In this document: piece after piece, positions 15,751-24,787 of the stretch
Numbering within the stretch: position 1 is the stretch's first letter
Layout of the letters: each line of letters begins with the position of its first letter
NCBI GenBank assembly: GCA_963702595.1
Contig: CAVPDC010000019.1
Coordinates: 1-64,000, forward strand
Length of the DNA stretch: 64,000 bases
Direction of reading: 5' to 3'
From: JALORV01 sp963702595
Lineage (GTDB): Bacteria; Pseudomonadota; Gammaproteobacteria; Burkholderiales; Burkholderiaceae_F
Program-made: the position numbers and the translations under genes
Notes under the pieces: generated by a model
Database searches by the model: none
What the model saw: the letters and a program-made list of their open reading frames with translations, nothing else
Told to the model about the DNA's origin: nothing

Positions 15751-17400
15751 CTAGCCGTCTTCACCGCGAGAGCGTGCCGCCTCGCGCTCGCGCAGTACCC
15801 GTCGCTGCACCTTTCCCGTGGTTGTCATCGGCAAGGCTTCGATGAACTCGATTTCCTTCGGGTACTCGTAGGGGGCAAGCTTGCCTCGCACGTGCGACTG
15901 CAGTTCCTCGACCAACGCGGGTGAAGCGGCATGACCGCTTGCCAGCACGACATAGGCCTTCACGACCGCGCCGCGCTCCGCGTCGGGCTTGGGAACCACC
16001 GCGACGTTGGCGACAGCAGGGTGCTTGATCAGGCAATTCTCGATCTCGCTAGGCCCGATCCGGTAGCCCGCCGCCTTGAACATGTCGTCGGCGCGCCCCT
16101 GGTACCAGAGGTAGCCGTCGGCGTCGACATTGGCGAGATCGCCCGTGCGGCACCAGTCGCCGCTGAACTTGCGGCGCGTCGCTTCGGGATTGCGCCAGTA
16201 CTCGAGGAAGAAGACCGGATCGGCATGGCCATGGATGTCGCGCCGATGCAGCGCGACTTCGCCCGTAGCTCCTGCAGCCACGGGAGTCCCGCTATCGTCG
16301 ATGACCGCAACGCGATGTCCCGGGTAGGGCCGGCCCATGCTGCCGGGGCGTGCGGGCCACTTCTCGTGCGAGTTGCCGACGATGTAGTTCATCTCGGTCT
16401 GGCCGAACATCTCGTTGACCGTCACGCCGAGCGCGGCGCGGCACCAGTCGAACACGGTCTCACCCACGGCTTCGCCGGCGCTCATCATCGAGCGCAGGCG
16501 CAGGCGGTAGTGGCTGCGTGGTGAGTCAACCGACTTCATCATCATCTTCAGCGCGGTCGGGAACAGGAACGCGTTGGTCACGCCGTAGCGCTGCATCAGC
16601 TCGAAGGCGCGATCGGGCGCGAAGCGGCCGCGGGTGCCGACAATCGGAAACCCGAAGTACAACGTCGGCAGCAGCGCGTCCATCAGGCCGCCCGTCCACG
16701 CCCAGTCGGCGGGGGACCAGAACACGTCGCCCGCCTGCGGAAACCAGTTCTGAGAGGCCACGAACCCCGGCAAATTGCCGATCAGCGCCGAGTGCGGCAT
16801 CAGCGCACCCTTCGGCGGGCCGGTCGTTCCGCTGGTGTAAATCAGCACGGCCGGATCGCTCGCGCGCGTGACGACCGTCTCGAACCGGTCCGACGCGGCT
16901 GCAAGCAAAGTGCTCCAGTCCCGCGCCGCCGATGCGACCTCGTCGACAACGATAAGGCTCTTCAGATCCGGGCATCTGTCACGAATCGACTCGAGCGCTG
17001 GCAGCGCGGTCGCGTCGACGATTGCAACCACGGCACTGCTGTCCTGCAGCCGGTACTCCAGCGCGTCGGGACCGAACAGCAGTGAAAGCGGCATCGCGAC
17101 AGCGCCAAGCTGGTAGATCGCGATGTGGGCGACCGCCGTTTCCGGGCGCTGTGGCAGAACGATCGCGACGCGGTCTTCGCGTTGCACGCCGATCTTGCGC
17201 AACGCGTTCGACAGCCGGTTGGCGTCGGCCTGCAGCGCGGCATAGGTGTAGGAGGCGCGGTTGCCACGTTCGTCCTCGCAATGCAGGGCGATCCGCGACG
17301 ACTCGCTGGCCCAGCGGCGGCTGCAGACCGTCGCGATGTTGAACTCCGCCGGCACGCTCCAGCGGAACGATTCATAGAGCGCGCGATACTGGTCGCGCAT
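15751..17400 (-). CDS. Acyl-CoA synthetase (AMP-forming, medium-chain type)
   Basis: 549-residue ANL-superfamily ligase that activates a fatty or branched acid to its CoA ester via an acyl-adenylate. Motif A3 is LIYTSGTTGPPKGAL, A5 is MFGQTEMN, the hinge region is SGDWCRTGDLANVDADGYLW, and the A10 catalytic Lys is in PMTTTGKVQRR. The layout and length match medium-chain acyl-CoA synthetases rather than acetyl-CoA synthetase. Start ATG 17400 (MRDQYRALYES); the in-frame extension to 17586 overlaps the divergent hydrolase and lacks family similarity. Confidence 0.92.
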   Translation of the reverse strand: MRDQYRALYESFRWSVPAEFNIATVCSRRWASESSRIALHCEDERGNRASYTYAALQADANRLSNALRKIGVQREDRVAIVLPQRPETAVAHIAIYQLGAVAMPLSLLFGPDALEYRLQDSSAVVAIVDATALPALESIRDRCPDLKSLIVVDEVASAARDWSTLLAAASDRFETVVTRASDPAVLIYTSGTTGPPKGALMPHSALIGNLPGFVASQNWFPQAGDVFWSPADWAWTGGLMDALLPTLYFGFPIVGTRGRFAPDRAFELMQRYGVTNAFLFPTALKMMMKSVDSPRSHYRLRLRSMMSAGEAVGETVFDWCRAALGVTVNEMFGQTEMNYIVGNSHEKWPARPGSMGRPYPGHRVAVIDDSGTPVAAGATGEVALHRRDIHGHADPVFFLEYWRNPEATRRKFSGDWCRTGDLANVDADGYLWYQGRADDMFKAAGYRIGPSEIENCLIKHPAVANVAVVPKPDAERGAVVKAYVVLASGHAASPALVEELQSHVRGKLAPYEYPKEIEFIEALPMTTTGKVQRRVLREREAARSRGEDG

Positions 17401-17427
17401 GGTGATCCCTTCGTCAGGCGGGCTTCC

Positions 17428-17433
17428 TATAAT
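17428..17433 (+). promoter_or_regulatory. -10 hexamer upstream of alpha/beta hydrolase
   Basis: A perfect TATAAT 57 bases upstream of the hydrolase TTG start, in the 89-bp divergent gap. No good -35 match is visible. Confidence 0.35.
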
Positions 17434-17489
17434 CGCCGAAGCCGCAAGACGATGCAACGAACGACGTCGCGCGTGCGCTGGGAAACCTC

Positions 17490-18406
17490 TTGAACGCCAA
17501 CCTGCGGCCCTCACGCTCCGAGTTCGTCGACATTCGCGGCCTGCGCTACCACCTGCGCTGCTGGGGTCCGGCACCGGAGCGAGCACGCCACACGCTGGTC
17601 ATGCTGCATGGCTGGATGGACGTTTCGGCGTCGTTCCAGTTCGTCGTCGATGCCTTGCCGGAGGACTGGCGAGTGGTGGCGCCGGACTGGCGCGGTTACG
17701 GCCTGACTGAGCGACCGCGGGCCGACTGTTACTGGTTCCCCGACTATCTGGCAGACCTTGAACGCGTGCTCGACGCGCAGGTGCCGGGACCTGCCATCCT
17801 GGTCGGCCATAGTATGGGCGGCAACGTTGCTCTGCTCTACGCTGGGATACGGCCGGATCGCGCGCGGGCCGTGATCAACCTGGAAGGTTTTGGCCTGCGC
17901 GAAACCCACGCGGCGCAGGCACCCGGGCGCTTCGCCCAGTGGCTCGACGAACTGCGCAACGGCGTTGCCATGCGTGATTACGAGAGCGCGGTCGACGTCG
18001 CGCGCCGCCTGCAGCGGAACAATCCGCGGCTGACGGCAGACCGTGCGGCGTTTCTGGCGCAGCACTGGGCGATCGAGCAGGCCGACGGCCGCTGGGCGGT
18101 GGCAGGGGACCCGGCGCACAGGATCGTCAATCCGACGCTCTACCGCCTCGATGAAGTTCTCGCCTGCTGGGCGCGCATCGAATGCCCGTCCTCTGGATCC
18201 GCGCAGAGAACACGGACGTTCTGCGCTTCGTCGCCGACCTCCGCAAGCGGCGATCGATGAAGTCGAGCGGCGTCGCGTCGTGCTGCGGGACGTCGAATCG
18301 ATGGTGGTGGAGGACGCCGGTCACATGGTGCACCACGATCGACCGGAGCGCATCGCCCAGGCGATCCGCGACTTCGTCGCGCGGCGTATCGACGCGTGCC
18401 CGTTAG
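17490..18406 (+). pseudogene. Alpha/beta hydrolase, multiply frameshifted
   Basis: Alpha/beta-hydrolase fold protein of about 305 residues. It has the oxyanion region HTLVMLHGWMDVSASFQ, the nucleophile elbow VGHSMGGN, the acid strand PVLWIRAENTD and the His motif VVEDAGHMVHHDRPERIAQA. The last two lie in different frames from the first: shifts near 18176-18182 and about 18245, and probably a third before the TAG at 18404-18406. Start TTG 17490 is uncertain. Substrate unknown. Either a true pseudogene or a cluster of sequence errors. The next gene starts only 10 bases later, so its natural end is near 18406. Confidence 0.75.
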
Positions 18407-18415
18407 AATTCGTCC

Positions 18416-19280
18416 ATGATGGTCGAAGAGCACCCGGCGAGTTCGCTCGCTGCGGACCTGCATTCCCACTCCACGATCTCCGATGGCGTGTTGTCACCGC
18501 GCGAACTCGTGCTGCGGGCGTCCGAGCGCGCCGTCGAACTCTTTGCGCTGACCGATCATGACGAGTTGGCAGGGCTGGAGGAAGCCGCTGCGACGGCACG
18601 CGAAGTTGATCTGCCGTTCGTAACCGGCGTCGAAATCTCGGTGACGTGGGGGTCGACGACCGTACACGTCGTCGGCCTGGGTATCGATCCGGACGACCGG
18701 AGGCTGCTCAAGGCCCTCGCGCGCGTGCGTAGCGGCCGCACCGAGCGTGCGCAGCAGATGAGTGACGGGGCTCGCGGCGGCGGGCATCGAAGACGCCTAC
18801 GAGGGCGCGCTGCGCTACGTGCGCAATCCCGAACTGATCTCGCGCACGCACTTCGCGCGTTTCCTCGTCGACACCGGTATCTGCCGCGACGTGCGCGATG
18901 TCTTCAAGCGCTACCTGGTGGCGGGCAAGCCGGGCTATGTCCCGCACGAATGGGCGCACCTTGACGAGGCGGTGCAGTGGATCAGCGCGGCCGGTGGGGT
19001 AGCGGTGCTGGCTCATCCGGGGCGTTACCGCGTCGGTGAACTCAAGTTGCACGAGCTGGTCAAGGAATTCAAGGAGGCCGGCGGCGTGGCCCTCGAGGTC
19101 GTGACCAGCAATCACTCGCGCGAACAGGTGCGACACTTCGCCGCGATGGCGCGCGAGATGGAACTCGAGGCCTCGCGTGGCAGTGACTTCCATGGTCCCG
19201 GCGAAGCGGAGAACGTGGAACTGGGCGTCGTCGCACCTCTGCCGCCCGGCCTCACGCCCGTCTGGCACCGGTTCACATGA
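18416..19280 (+). CDS. PHP-domain 5'-3' exoribonuclease/phosphoesterase (RNase AM-like), frameshifted
   Basis: PHP-family metallo-phosphoesterase of the YciV/RNase AM (TrpH) group, which trims 5' ends of RNAs. Metal-binding motifs are present: ADLHSHSTISDG, LTDHDELAG, TGVEIS, VLAHPGRY and GSDFHGPG. The frame breaks in a GGGG run (18767-18770); dropping one G joins RAQQMSD to GLAAAGIEDAY and gives 287 residues, normal for the family. It is followed by the YciO gene, as in many proteobacteria. Two adjacent ATGs (18416 used). Confidence 0.9.
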
Positions 19281-19334
19281 GCGGCCCGCTCATCTTGCAG
19301 ACGCGCAACACCGGCGTGGCCTCGTGAGCTGAAA

Positions 19335-19958
19335 GTGGCGCAGCTCTTCGTAGTCCATCCGGTCAATCCCCAGGTGCGACTGCTGCGCCAGGCGGCGCAG
19401 ATCCTCGATCACGGCGGCGTGGGCGCGATTCCAACCGACTCGTGCTACGCGCTGGCCTGCCACCTGGATGACAAGGCGGCCGTGGACCGCATCCGCGCGA
19501 TCCGCCGCCTCGGTGAGCGGCACCTGCTGACGATGATGTGCCGCGACCTGTCGGACCTCGGCTCCTATGCCAAGGTCGACAACGCGACCTACCGCGTGCT
19601 GAAGGACGTCACACCGGGCCCGTACACGCTGATCCTCGAAGCCACGCGCGAAGTGCCGCGGCGCCTGTCGCACCCGTCGCGCCGGACCATTGGCCTGCGC
19701 ATTCCGGACCACCCCGTCGCGCTCGGCCTGCTCGATGTCCTGGGGCAACCGTTGATCAGCACGACGCTGCAGCTGCCAGGCGATGAACTGCCACTGAACG
19801 ACGTCGACGACATCCGCGCCCGGCTCGATCACCTGGTCGACTTTGTCCTTGATGCCGGACCGTGCGGGATCGAACCGACCACCGTCGTCGATCTGTCGGG
19901 CGCCGAAGCCGTTGTCATTCGAGCAGGCAAGGGCGATCTGGCAGCTTTGGGACTTTAG
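19335..19958 (+). CDS. YciO-type Sua5/YrdC family protein
   Basis: 207-residue protein of the Sua5-YciO-YrdC family. It has the YrdC-domain motifs GGVGAIPTDSCYALAC (nucleotide-binding), TPGPYTLILEAT and RTIGLRIPDHPVAL, plus the C-terminal PTTVVDLSG and VVIRAGKGD. YrdC proteins make threonylcarbamoyl-AMP for tRNA t6A; the YciO subgroup's activity is weaker and its role uncertain. Start GTG 19335. Immediately followed by a long hairpin (19962-20012). Confidence 0.93.
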   Translation: MAQLFVVHPVNPQVRLLRQAAQILDHGGVGAIPTDSCYALACHLDDKAAVDRIRAIRRLGERHLLTMMCRDLSDLGSYAKVDNATYRVLKDVTPGPYTLILEATREVPRRLSHPSRRTIGLRIPDHPVALGLLDVLGQPLISTTLQLPGDELPLNDVDDIRARLDHLVDFVLDAGPCGIEPTTVVDLSGAEAVVIRAGKGDLAALGL

Positions 19959-19961
19959 TTG

Positions 19962-20012
19962 CGCATGCGGTGCACGTGCGACCGCTGCGCGGTCGCACGT
20001 GCACCGCATGCG
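19962..20012. other. Perfect 24-bp stem hairpin after the yciO gene
   Basis: Arms 19962-19985 and 19989-20012 are exact reverse complements with a 3-base loop (TGC), four bases after the YciO stop codon. No T-tract follows on either strand, so it is not a classical intrinsic terminator. It may act as a 3' stabilising or processing hairpin. Confidence 0.85.
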
Positions 20013-20187
20013 TTGTAATCAGCGGGCCTTCCCTTCGGAGCGGCCGGGCGTGCGGCCCGTGAACAACTGCCACGGGCGGGGAAGCTTGCCGCGAAAGGCA
20101 TAGTCGTCGGCCGCACATCGTTGCACCGAAAGGCGAAGCGCGCTGTACTGCGCGGAGCTGCAACGCTCGACTGCTAGACTTCTCCAA
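20013..20187. other. Gap between hairpin and site-2 protease gene
   Basis: No ORF. A second, weaker stem is possible (CGTTGCA at 20119-20125 pairing with TGCAACG at 20159-20165). TAGACT at 20175-20180 just before the ATG is a weak -10 candidate. Confidence 0.35.
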
Positions 20188-20835
20188 ATGGACAGCGTGA
20201 TCCAGGCGATCGCCGTCTACGCAATCCCGGTGCTGCTGGCCATCACGTTGCACGAAGCGGCGCATGGCTATGTCGCGCGCATGTTCGGCGATTCGACAGC
20301 CTTCATGCTGGGGCGCGTGACGCTCAATCCCGTCAAACACATCGATCCGGTCGGCACCGTGATCGTTCCGCTCGCCATCGTGCTGCTGTCGAAACTCGCT
20401 GGCGGGGCGGGCTTCATGTTCGGCTGGGCGAAACCCGTGCCGGTGAATTTCGCCAACCTGCGGCATCCCAAGCGCGACATGATCTGGGTCGCTGCGGCGG
20501 GGCCCGCCGTCAACCTGCTGATGGCCATCGGCTGGGCGCTGATCCTGAAGGGACTGATTGTCTCTGGCCTGCAGGAGGAGTTCTTCGTCGAGATGGCGAA
20601 GGCCGGCGTTTTCGTGAACATCGGCCTGATGGCGCTGAATCTCCTTCCGCTGCCGCCGCTGGACGGCGGGCGCATCCTAGTCGGCTTGCTGCCGCATCGC
20701 CTGTCCTACGCGCTGGCCCGCGTCGAGCCCTACGGCTTCTTCATCCTCATCGCCTTGCTGGCCACCAACACGCTCGGCTTCTTTCTGCAGCCGTTCTACG
20801 AGTTTGGTGTCGCCATCGTTCGAATCTTCGTCTGA
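20188..20835 (+). CDS. Site-2 protease family (M50) membrane metalloprotease
   Basis: 215-residue intramembrane zinc metalloprotease of the compact M50 group. The zinc motif HEAAH lies in the first hydrophobic segment (ITLHEAAHGYVARMFGD), and the third ligand Asp is in NLLPLPPLDGGRIL. Four to five membrane segments are visible, including AAAGPAVNLLMAIGWALIL and FFILIALLATNTLGFF. The substrate is unknown. It is followed 3 bases later by trpS, the order usual in betaproteobacteria. Confidence 0.94.
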   Translation: MDSVIQAIAVYAIPVLLAITLHEAAHGYVARMFGDSTAFMLGRVTLNPVKHIDPVGTVIVPLAIVLLSKLAGGAGFMFGWAKPVPVNFANLRHPKRDMIWVAAAGPAVNLLMAIGWALILKGLIVSGLQEEFFVEMAKAGVFVNIGLMALNLLPLPPLDGGRILVGLLPHRLSYALARVEPYGFFILIALLATNTLGFFLQPFYEFGVAIVRIFV

Positions 20836-20838
20836 GCC

Positions 20839-22041
20839 ATGTTTCCTGATCGCGTGCTTTCCGGCATGCGCCCGACGGGCGCGCTGCATATCGGCCACTA
20901 TCACGGAGCGCTGAAGAACTGGGTGAAGCTGCAGGACGAGCACCCGTGTTACTTCTTCGTTGCCGACTGGCATGCGCTGACAACGCACTACGAGACTCCC
21001 GAAGTGCTCGCGGCGAGCGTCTGGGACATGGTGATCGACTGGTTCGCGGCCGGCCTCGACCCCAACAAGGCGACGGTATTCATCCAGTCGCGCGTTCCCG
21101 AGCATGCGGAACTCTTCCTGTTGCTGTCCATGTCGACCCCGCTCGGCTGGCTCGAACGGGTGCCGACCTACAAGGACCAGATCGAAAAGATCAGTGACCG
21201 CGACCTCGCGACCTACGGTTTCCTCGGTTACCCGCTGATGCAGGCCGCGGACATTCTGATCTACCGCGCGACGATGGTGCCGGTCGGCGAGGACCAGGTC
21301 CCGCACATCGAGATGACGCGCGAGATCGCGCGGCGCTTCAACAACCTGTTCGGGCGCGAGCCCGGCTTCGAGGAAAAGGCCAGGGCCGCAGTCAAGAAGC
21401 TCGGAGCCAAGCGGGCCAAGCTCTATCACGACCTGCGCACGCGCTATCAGGAGCAGGGCGACAACGATGCGCTCGAGCAGGCTCGCGCGCTGCTCTCCCA
21501 GGCGCAGAGCATGTCGATGGGCGATCGCGAGCGCGCGTTCGGGTATCTCGAAGGCTCGCGCCGGGTCATCCTGGTCGAGCCCGATGTCAAGCTCACCGAG
21601 ACTCCCAAGTTGCCGGGGCTCGACGGCCAGAAGATGTCGAAGAGCTACGGCAACGTGATCCTGATGCGCGAGGAGCCCAAGGCGCTGACGGAGAAGATCC
21701 GCCGCATGACGACGGATCCCGCACGGGTTCGCCGCAGTGATCCCGGTGAACCCGAACGCTGCCCCGTGTGGCAGCTGCACAAGGTCTATTCGACCGAGGA
21801 GACGCAGTCCTGGGCGGCACAAGGCTGCCGCACGGCCGGCATCGGCTGCCTCGACTGCAAGCAGCCCGTTATCGATGCGATGCTCCGTGAGCAGCAGCCC
21901 TGGCGCGAGCGCGCGCAGCCCTACCTCGACGATCCGTCGCTGCTGAGATCGATCGTGGCGGACGGCTGTGATCGAGCCCGCGCCACTGCGCAGGAAACGA
22001 TGCGCGACGTGCGCGACGCGATGGGTCTCGTCTACGACTGA
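20839..22041 (+). CDS. trpS: Tryptophanyl-tRNA synthetase
   Basis: Class I aminoacyl-tRNA synthetase charging tRNA-Trp. It has the HIGH motif as ALHIGHYHGALKNW and the KMSKS motif as GQKMSKSYGNVI. The 400-residue length, with an insertion of about 60 residues between them (EEKARAAVKKLGAKRAK onward), matches the long betaproteobacterial form rather than the 330-residue E. coli form. ATG 20839 directly follows the M50 gene, implying co-transcription; the methyltransferase gene starts one base after the stop codon. Confidence 0.97.
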   Translation: MFPDRVLSGMRPTGALHIGHYHGALKNWVKLQDEHPCYFFVADWHALTTHYETPEVLAASVWDMVIDWFAAGLDPNKATVFIQSRVPEHAELFLLLSMSTPLGWLERVPTYKDQIEKISDRDLATYGFLGYPLMQAADILIYRATMVPVGEDQVPHIEMTREIARRFNNLFGREPGFEEKARAAVKKLGAKRAKLYHDLRTRYQEQGDNDALEQARALLSQAQSMSMGDRERAFGYLEGSRRVILVEPDVKLTETPKLPGLDGQKMSKSYGNVILMREEPKALTEKIRRMTTDPARVRRSDPGEPERCPVWQLHKVYSTEETQSWAAQGCRTAGIGCLDCKQPVIDAMLREQQPWRERAQPYLDDPSLLRSIVADGCDRARATAQETMRDVRDAMGLVYD

Positions 22042-22042
22042 C

Positions 22043-22624
22043 GTGGCTTCAGTCGAAGGTCTGCCGCGCTCGAACCCGCAGGCGACCGAGCCATCGGCTT
22101 GGGTGGTCCGCTTCGCCTTGCGGCTTCATGCCGCTGCGCGCGTGCTCGACGTGGCGTGTGGGCATGGCCGGCATGCCCGTTGGCTCGCGCGCCGCGGCTG
22201 TCGTGTCACGGCGGTGGACGTCGACCCGGCGTGCGCGGCTTCGATGGCGACGGAGTCCGGCATCGAGTTCGTCGAGGCGAATCTCGAAAGCGGGACGTGG
22301 CCGTTTGCCGGGCGGCAGTTCGACGCGGTCATCGTCGTTCACTACCTCCACCGGCCGCTGCTTAACCTGCTGGCAGAAGCCGTGGCGCCGGGTGGCCGGT
22401 TGATCTACGAAACCTTCGCGCGCGGTAACGAGCAGTTCGGGCGACCGCGCAATCCGGATTTCCTGCTGCGCCCGCGCGAGCTGCTCGACGCGTTCCAGGA
22501 CCTGCGCATCCTCGCGTTCGAGGATGGACTGGTCGCTGCGCCGCAGCCGGCGATGATCCAGCGCATTGCTGCTCTCAGGCTTGAACCAGGGGCGTCGGCG
22601 CCGGTCGAAGCCCTGGCGCTGTGA
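22043..22624 (+). CDS. Class I SAM-dependent methyltransferase
   Basis: 193-residue methyltransferase with motif I VLDVACGHGRHARWLA, motif II VTAVDVDPA, an acidic loop VEANLESG and motif IV DAVIVVHYLHRPL, then RLIYETFARGNEQFG as the post-IV strand. Start GTG 22043 is one base after the trpS stop; the in-frame ATG at 21968 would overlap trpS. Substrate unknown. Positioned between trpS and dapA, where the homologue normally lies in this class. Confidence 0.88.
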   Translation: MASVEGLPRSNPQATEPSAWVVRFALRLHAAARVLDVACGHGRHARWLARRGCRVTAVDVDPACAASMATESGIEFVEANLESGTWPFAGRQFDAVIVVHYLHRPLLNLLAEAVAPGGRLIYETFARGNEQFGRPRNPDFLLRPRELLDAFQDLRILAFEDGLVAAPQPAMIQRIAALRLEPGASAPVEALAL

Positions 22625-22656
22625 GCGGGCGCGCCGCCGGAATCGCGCGCGGTCTG

Positions 22657-22662
22657 TAGAAT
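22657..22662 (+). promoter_or_regulatory. -10-like TAGAAT upstream of dapA
   Basis: TAGAAT 33 bases before the dapA ATG, in the 70-bp gap after the methyltransferase gene. The -35 region is GC-rich and poor. Confidence 0.3.
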
Positions 22663-22694
22663 CCGCCGCTTGGGCTGAGGAGGCCGCACACATC

Positions 22695-23570
22695 ATGATC
22701 AAGGGCAGCATCGTCGCCATCGTTTCACCGATGCACGACGACGGTTCGCTGGACTTTGACGCCTACCGGCGTTTGATCGACTGGCACGTGGCCGAGGGCA
22801 CGAATGCCATCGTCGCCGTCGGTACGACGGGAGAGTCGCCGACAGTCGACCAGCAGGAGCATGGCGAACTGATCCGCGTAGCGGTCGACGCGGTGCGGGG
22901 CCGTGTGCCGGTCATCGCCGGCACCGGCGGCAACTCGACATCCGAGGCGATCGAACTCACGCGCCACGCAAAAGCCGTCGGGGCTGACGCCACGCTGCAG
23001 GTGGTTCCGTACTACAACAAGCCCACGCAGGAGGGCCTGTACCGGCACTTCCGCACGATCGCAGAGACTGTCGACCTGCCGATGATCCTGTACAACGTGC
23101 CGGGGCGAACGGTGGCGGATCTGGCCAACGACACGACGATGCGCCTGTCCGAAGTCCCCGGCATCGTTGGGCTGAAGGACGCCACGGGCGATGCCGCCCG
23201 CGCTGCCGATCTGCTGAGGCGCCTGCCGCCGAACTTTGCGCTGTACAGCGGCAACGACGACAGCGCGCTGGCATTGATGCTGCTGGGCGGACACGGTGTC
23301 ATCTCGGTGACGGCGAACGTCGCTCCCAAACTGATGTCCGAAATGTGCCGGGCCGCGCTGGCCGGAGACTTCGCACGAGCGCGCCAGGTGAACGCCCAGC
23401 TCTGGCCACTGCACCAGAAGCTCTTCGTCGAGCCGAATCCGATCCCGGCCAAGTGGGCCTTGTGCAAGATGGGTCGCATCGAGGGTGGCATTCGATTGCC
23501 GCTCACGCCTTTGTCGATCCCCGCCGAGCAGGTCGTGCTGGCGGCGCTGAAGGAAGTGGACCTTGTCTAG
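22695..23570 (+). CDS. dapA: 4-hydroxy-tetrahydrodipicolinate synthase
   Basis: Condenses pyruvate with aspartate semialdehyde at the entry to lysine and diaminopimelate synthesis. 291 residues from ATG 22695 (MIKGSIVAIVSPM). Schiff-base Lys161 is in GLKDATGD, the catalytic Tyr in VPYYNKPTQEG, and TTGESPT is the pyruvate-binding loop. Followed directly by bamC (TAGATG), the same order as in many proteobacteria. lysC of the same pathway lies 17 kb away. Confidence 0.97.
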   Translation: MIKGSIVAIVSPMHDDGSLDFDAYRRLIDWHVAEGTNAIVAVGTTGESPTVDQQEHGELIRVAVDAVRGRVPVIAGTGGNSTSEAIELTRHAKAVGADATLQVVPYYNKPTQEGLYRHFRTIAETVDLPMILYNVPGRTVADLANDTTMRLSEVPGIVGLKDATGDAARAADLLRRLPPNFALYSGNDDSALALMLLGGHGVISVTANVAPKLMSEMCRAALAGDFARARQVNAQLWPLHQKLFVEPNPIPAKWALCKMGRIEGGIRLPLTPLSIPAEQVVLAALKEVDLV

Positions 23571-24779
23571 ATGCGCGCAGGAGCTTCGCAGATGCATCGC
23601 TTGATTTTCTCCCGCGTCGCTTTGGCTGCGTCGGTTGCGGTCCTGTCGGCCTGCACCTGGACCGGCGGTGGCGTGTCGCAGACCATCGACTACCAGAATG
23701 CGCGGACGCGCTCGGCACCGCTCGAGGTGCCACCGGACCTGTCGCAGCTGCCGCGCGATGAGCGCTTCACTGTGCCGGAGCGGCCGCAGACGGTCACAGC
23801 ATCCTCGACAGCCGCAGGCCGCCCCGGTGGGCCGGTCGGCGCGCCCGGGTCGGCCACCGCTGCCGCGGTGGCACCGTCGGCGACGATTGCCCGCATAGAG
23901 CGCGCTGGCAACCAGCGCTGGCTTGCGGTCAACATGCCACCGGAAAAGGCGTGGCCTATCCTCCTCGAGTTCTGGCCCAGCGTGGGACTGGCGGTCGAGA
24001 GTTCCGACGCAGCAACCGGTGTAATGGATACGGTCTGGGCGGAAAACCGGGCCAAGCTCAACCAGGATCTCATCCGGCGAACCCTCGGTCGCATCTTCAG
24101 CGCGGTCTATGAGACTGGCGAACAGGACCGATACCGGGCGCGCATCGAACGCACCGCCACCGACACGTCGGAGATCTTCATCTCCCATCGCGGCATGATC
24201 GAGGTGTTCACCTCGTCGGCTCAGGACCGTACGGCCTGGCAACCGCGTCCACCCGATCCCGCGCTGGAAGCCGAAATGCTGCAGCGGCTGCTCGCCCGCT
24301 TTGAAGGCACGGTGTCTCGTCCGGGGGCCAGCGCCAAGGCACCGGCGGCGGCGGGTGATCCTGCCGCAGGCGCGGCGGCGACGGTGGCGGCCGTACCAGA
24401 GCAGGCATGGATCATCAAGGGCGCCGATGGCCGCAGCGAGCGGCTGATCATCGACGATGCCTTCGACCGGGCGTGGCGGCGCGTCGGTCTCGCCCTCGAC
24501 CGCGGCGGCTTCACCGTCGAGGACCGTGATCGTGCCAAGGGCATCTACTTCGTCCGCTACCTCGATCCCGACTACGAGGCAAAGAAAAAGGACGAGCAGG
24601 GATTCTTCTCCAAAATGCTCGGGCAGGAGAAACCCGTCCCGGCGCCGCAGTACCGCGTGCAGGTCAGTTCTTCAGGGCAGGCGGGCACGCAGGTCCAGGT
24701 GTTCGACAAGGACGGCAAGCCGGAACGTTCTGCGGCCGGTGATCGCATCCTCGCGCTGCTGAACGACCAGCTGCGCTGA
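23571..24779 (+). CDS. bamC: Outer membrane assembly lipoprotein BamC
   Basis: Component of the Bam beta-barrel assembly machine, anchored in the outer membrane. The N-terminal signal ends in lipobox LSAC (Cys about 28 from ATG 23571; ATG 23592 MHRLIF is an alternative start). An unstructured segment with APLEVPPDLSQLP, the BamC N-terminal signature, is followed by two helix-grip domains (about 110-225 and 280-390), separated by an Ala-rich linker. 402 residues, within the range for this class. Follows dapA without a gap. Confidence 0.92.
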   Translation: MRAGASQMHRLIFSRVALAASVAVLSACTWTGGGVSQTIDYQNARTRSAPLEVPPDLSQLPRDERFTVPERPQTVTASSTAAGRPGGPVGAPGSATAAAVAPSATIARIERAGNQRWLAVNMPPEKAWPILLEFWPSVGLAVESSDAATGVMDTVWAENRAKLNQDLIRRTLGRIFSAVYETGEQDRYRARIERTATDTSEIFISHRGMIEVFTSSAQDRTAWQPRPPDPALEAEMLQRLLARFEGTVSRPGASAKAPAAAGDPAAGAAATVAAVPEQAWIIKGADGRSERLIIDDAFDRAWRRVGLALDRGGFTVEDRDRAKGIYFVRYLDPDYEAKKKDEQGFFSKMLGQEKPVPAPQYRVQVSSSGQAGTQVQVFDKDGKPERSAAGDRILALLNDQLR

Positions 24780-24787
24780 CAGCCCGC

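Noticed and set aside
22725..24242. 505-codon minus-strand ORF opposite dapA/bamC
   Set aside because: Shadow frame covering two well-supported genes; no recognisable protein features.
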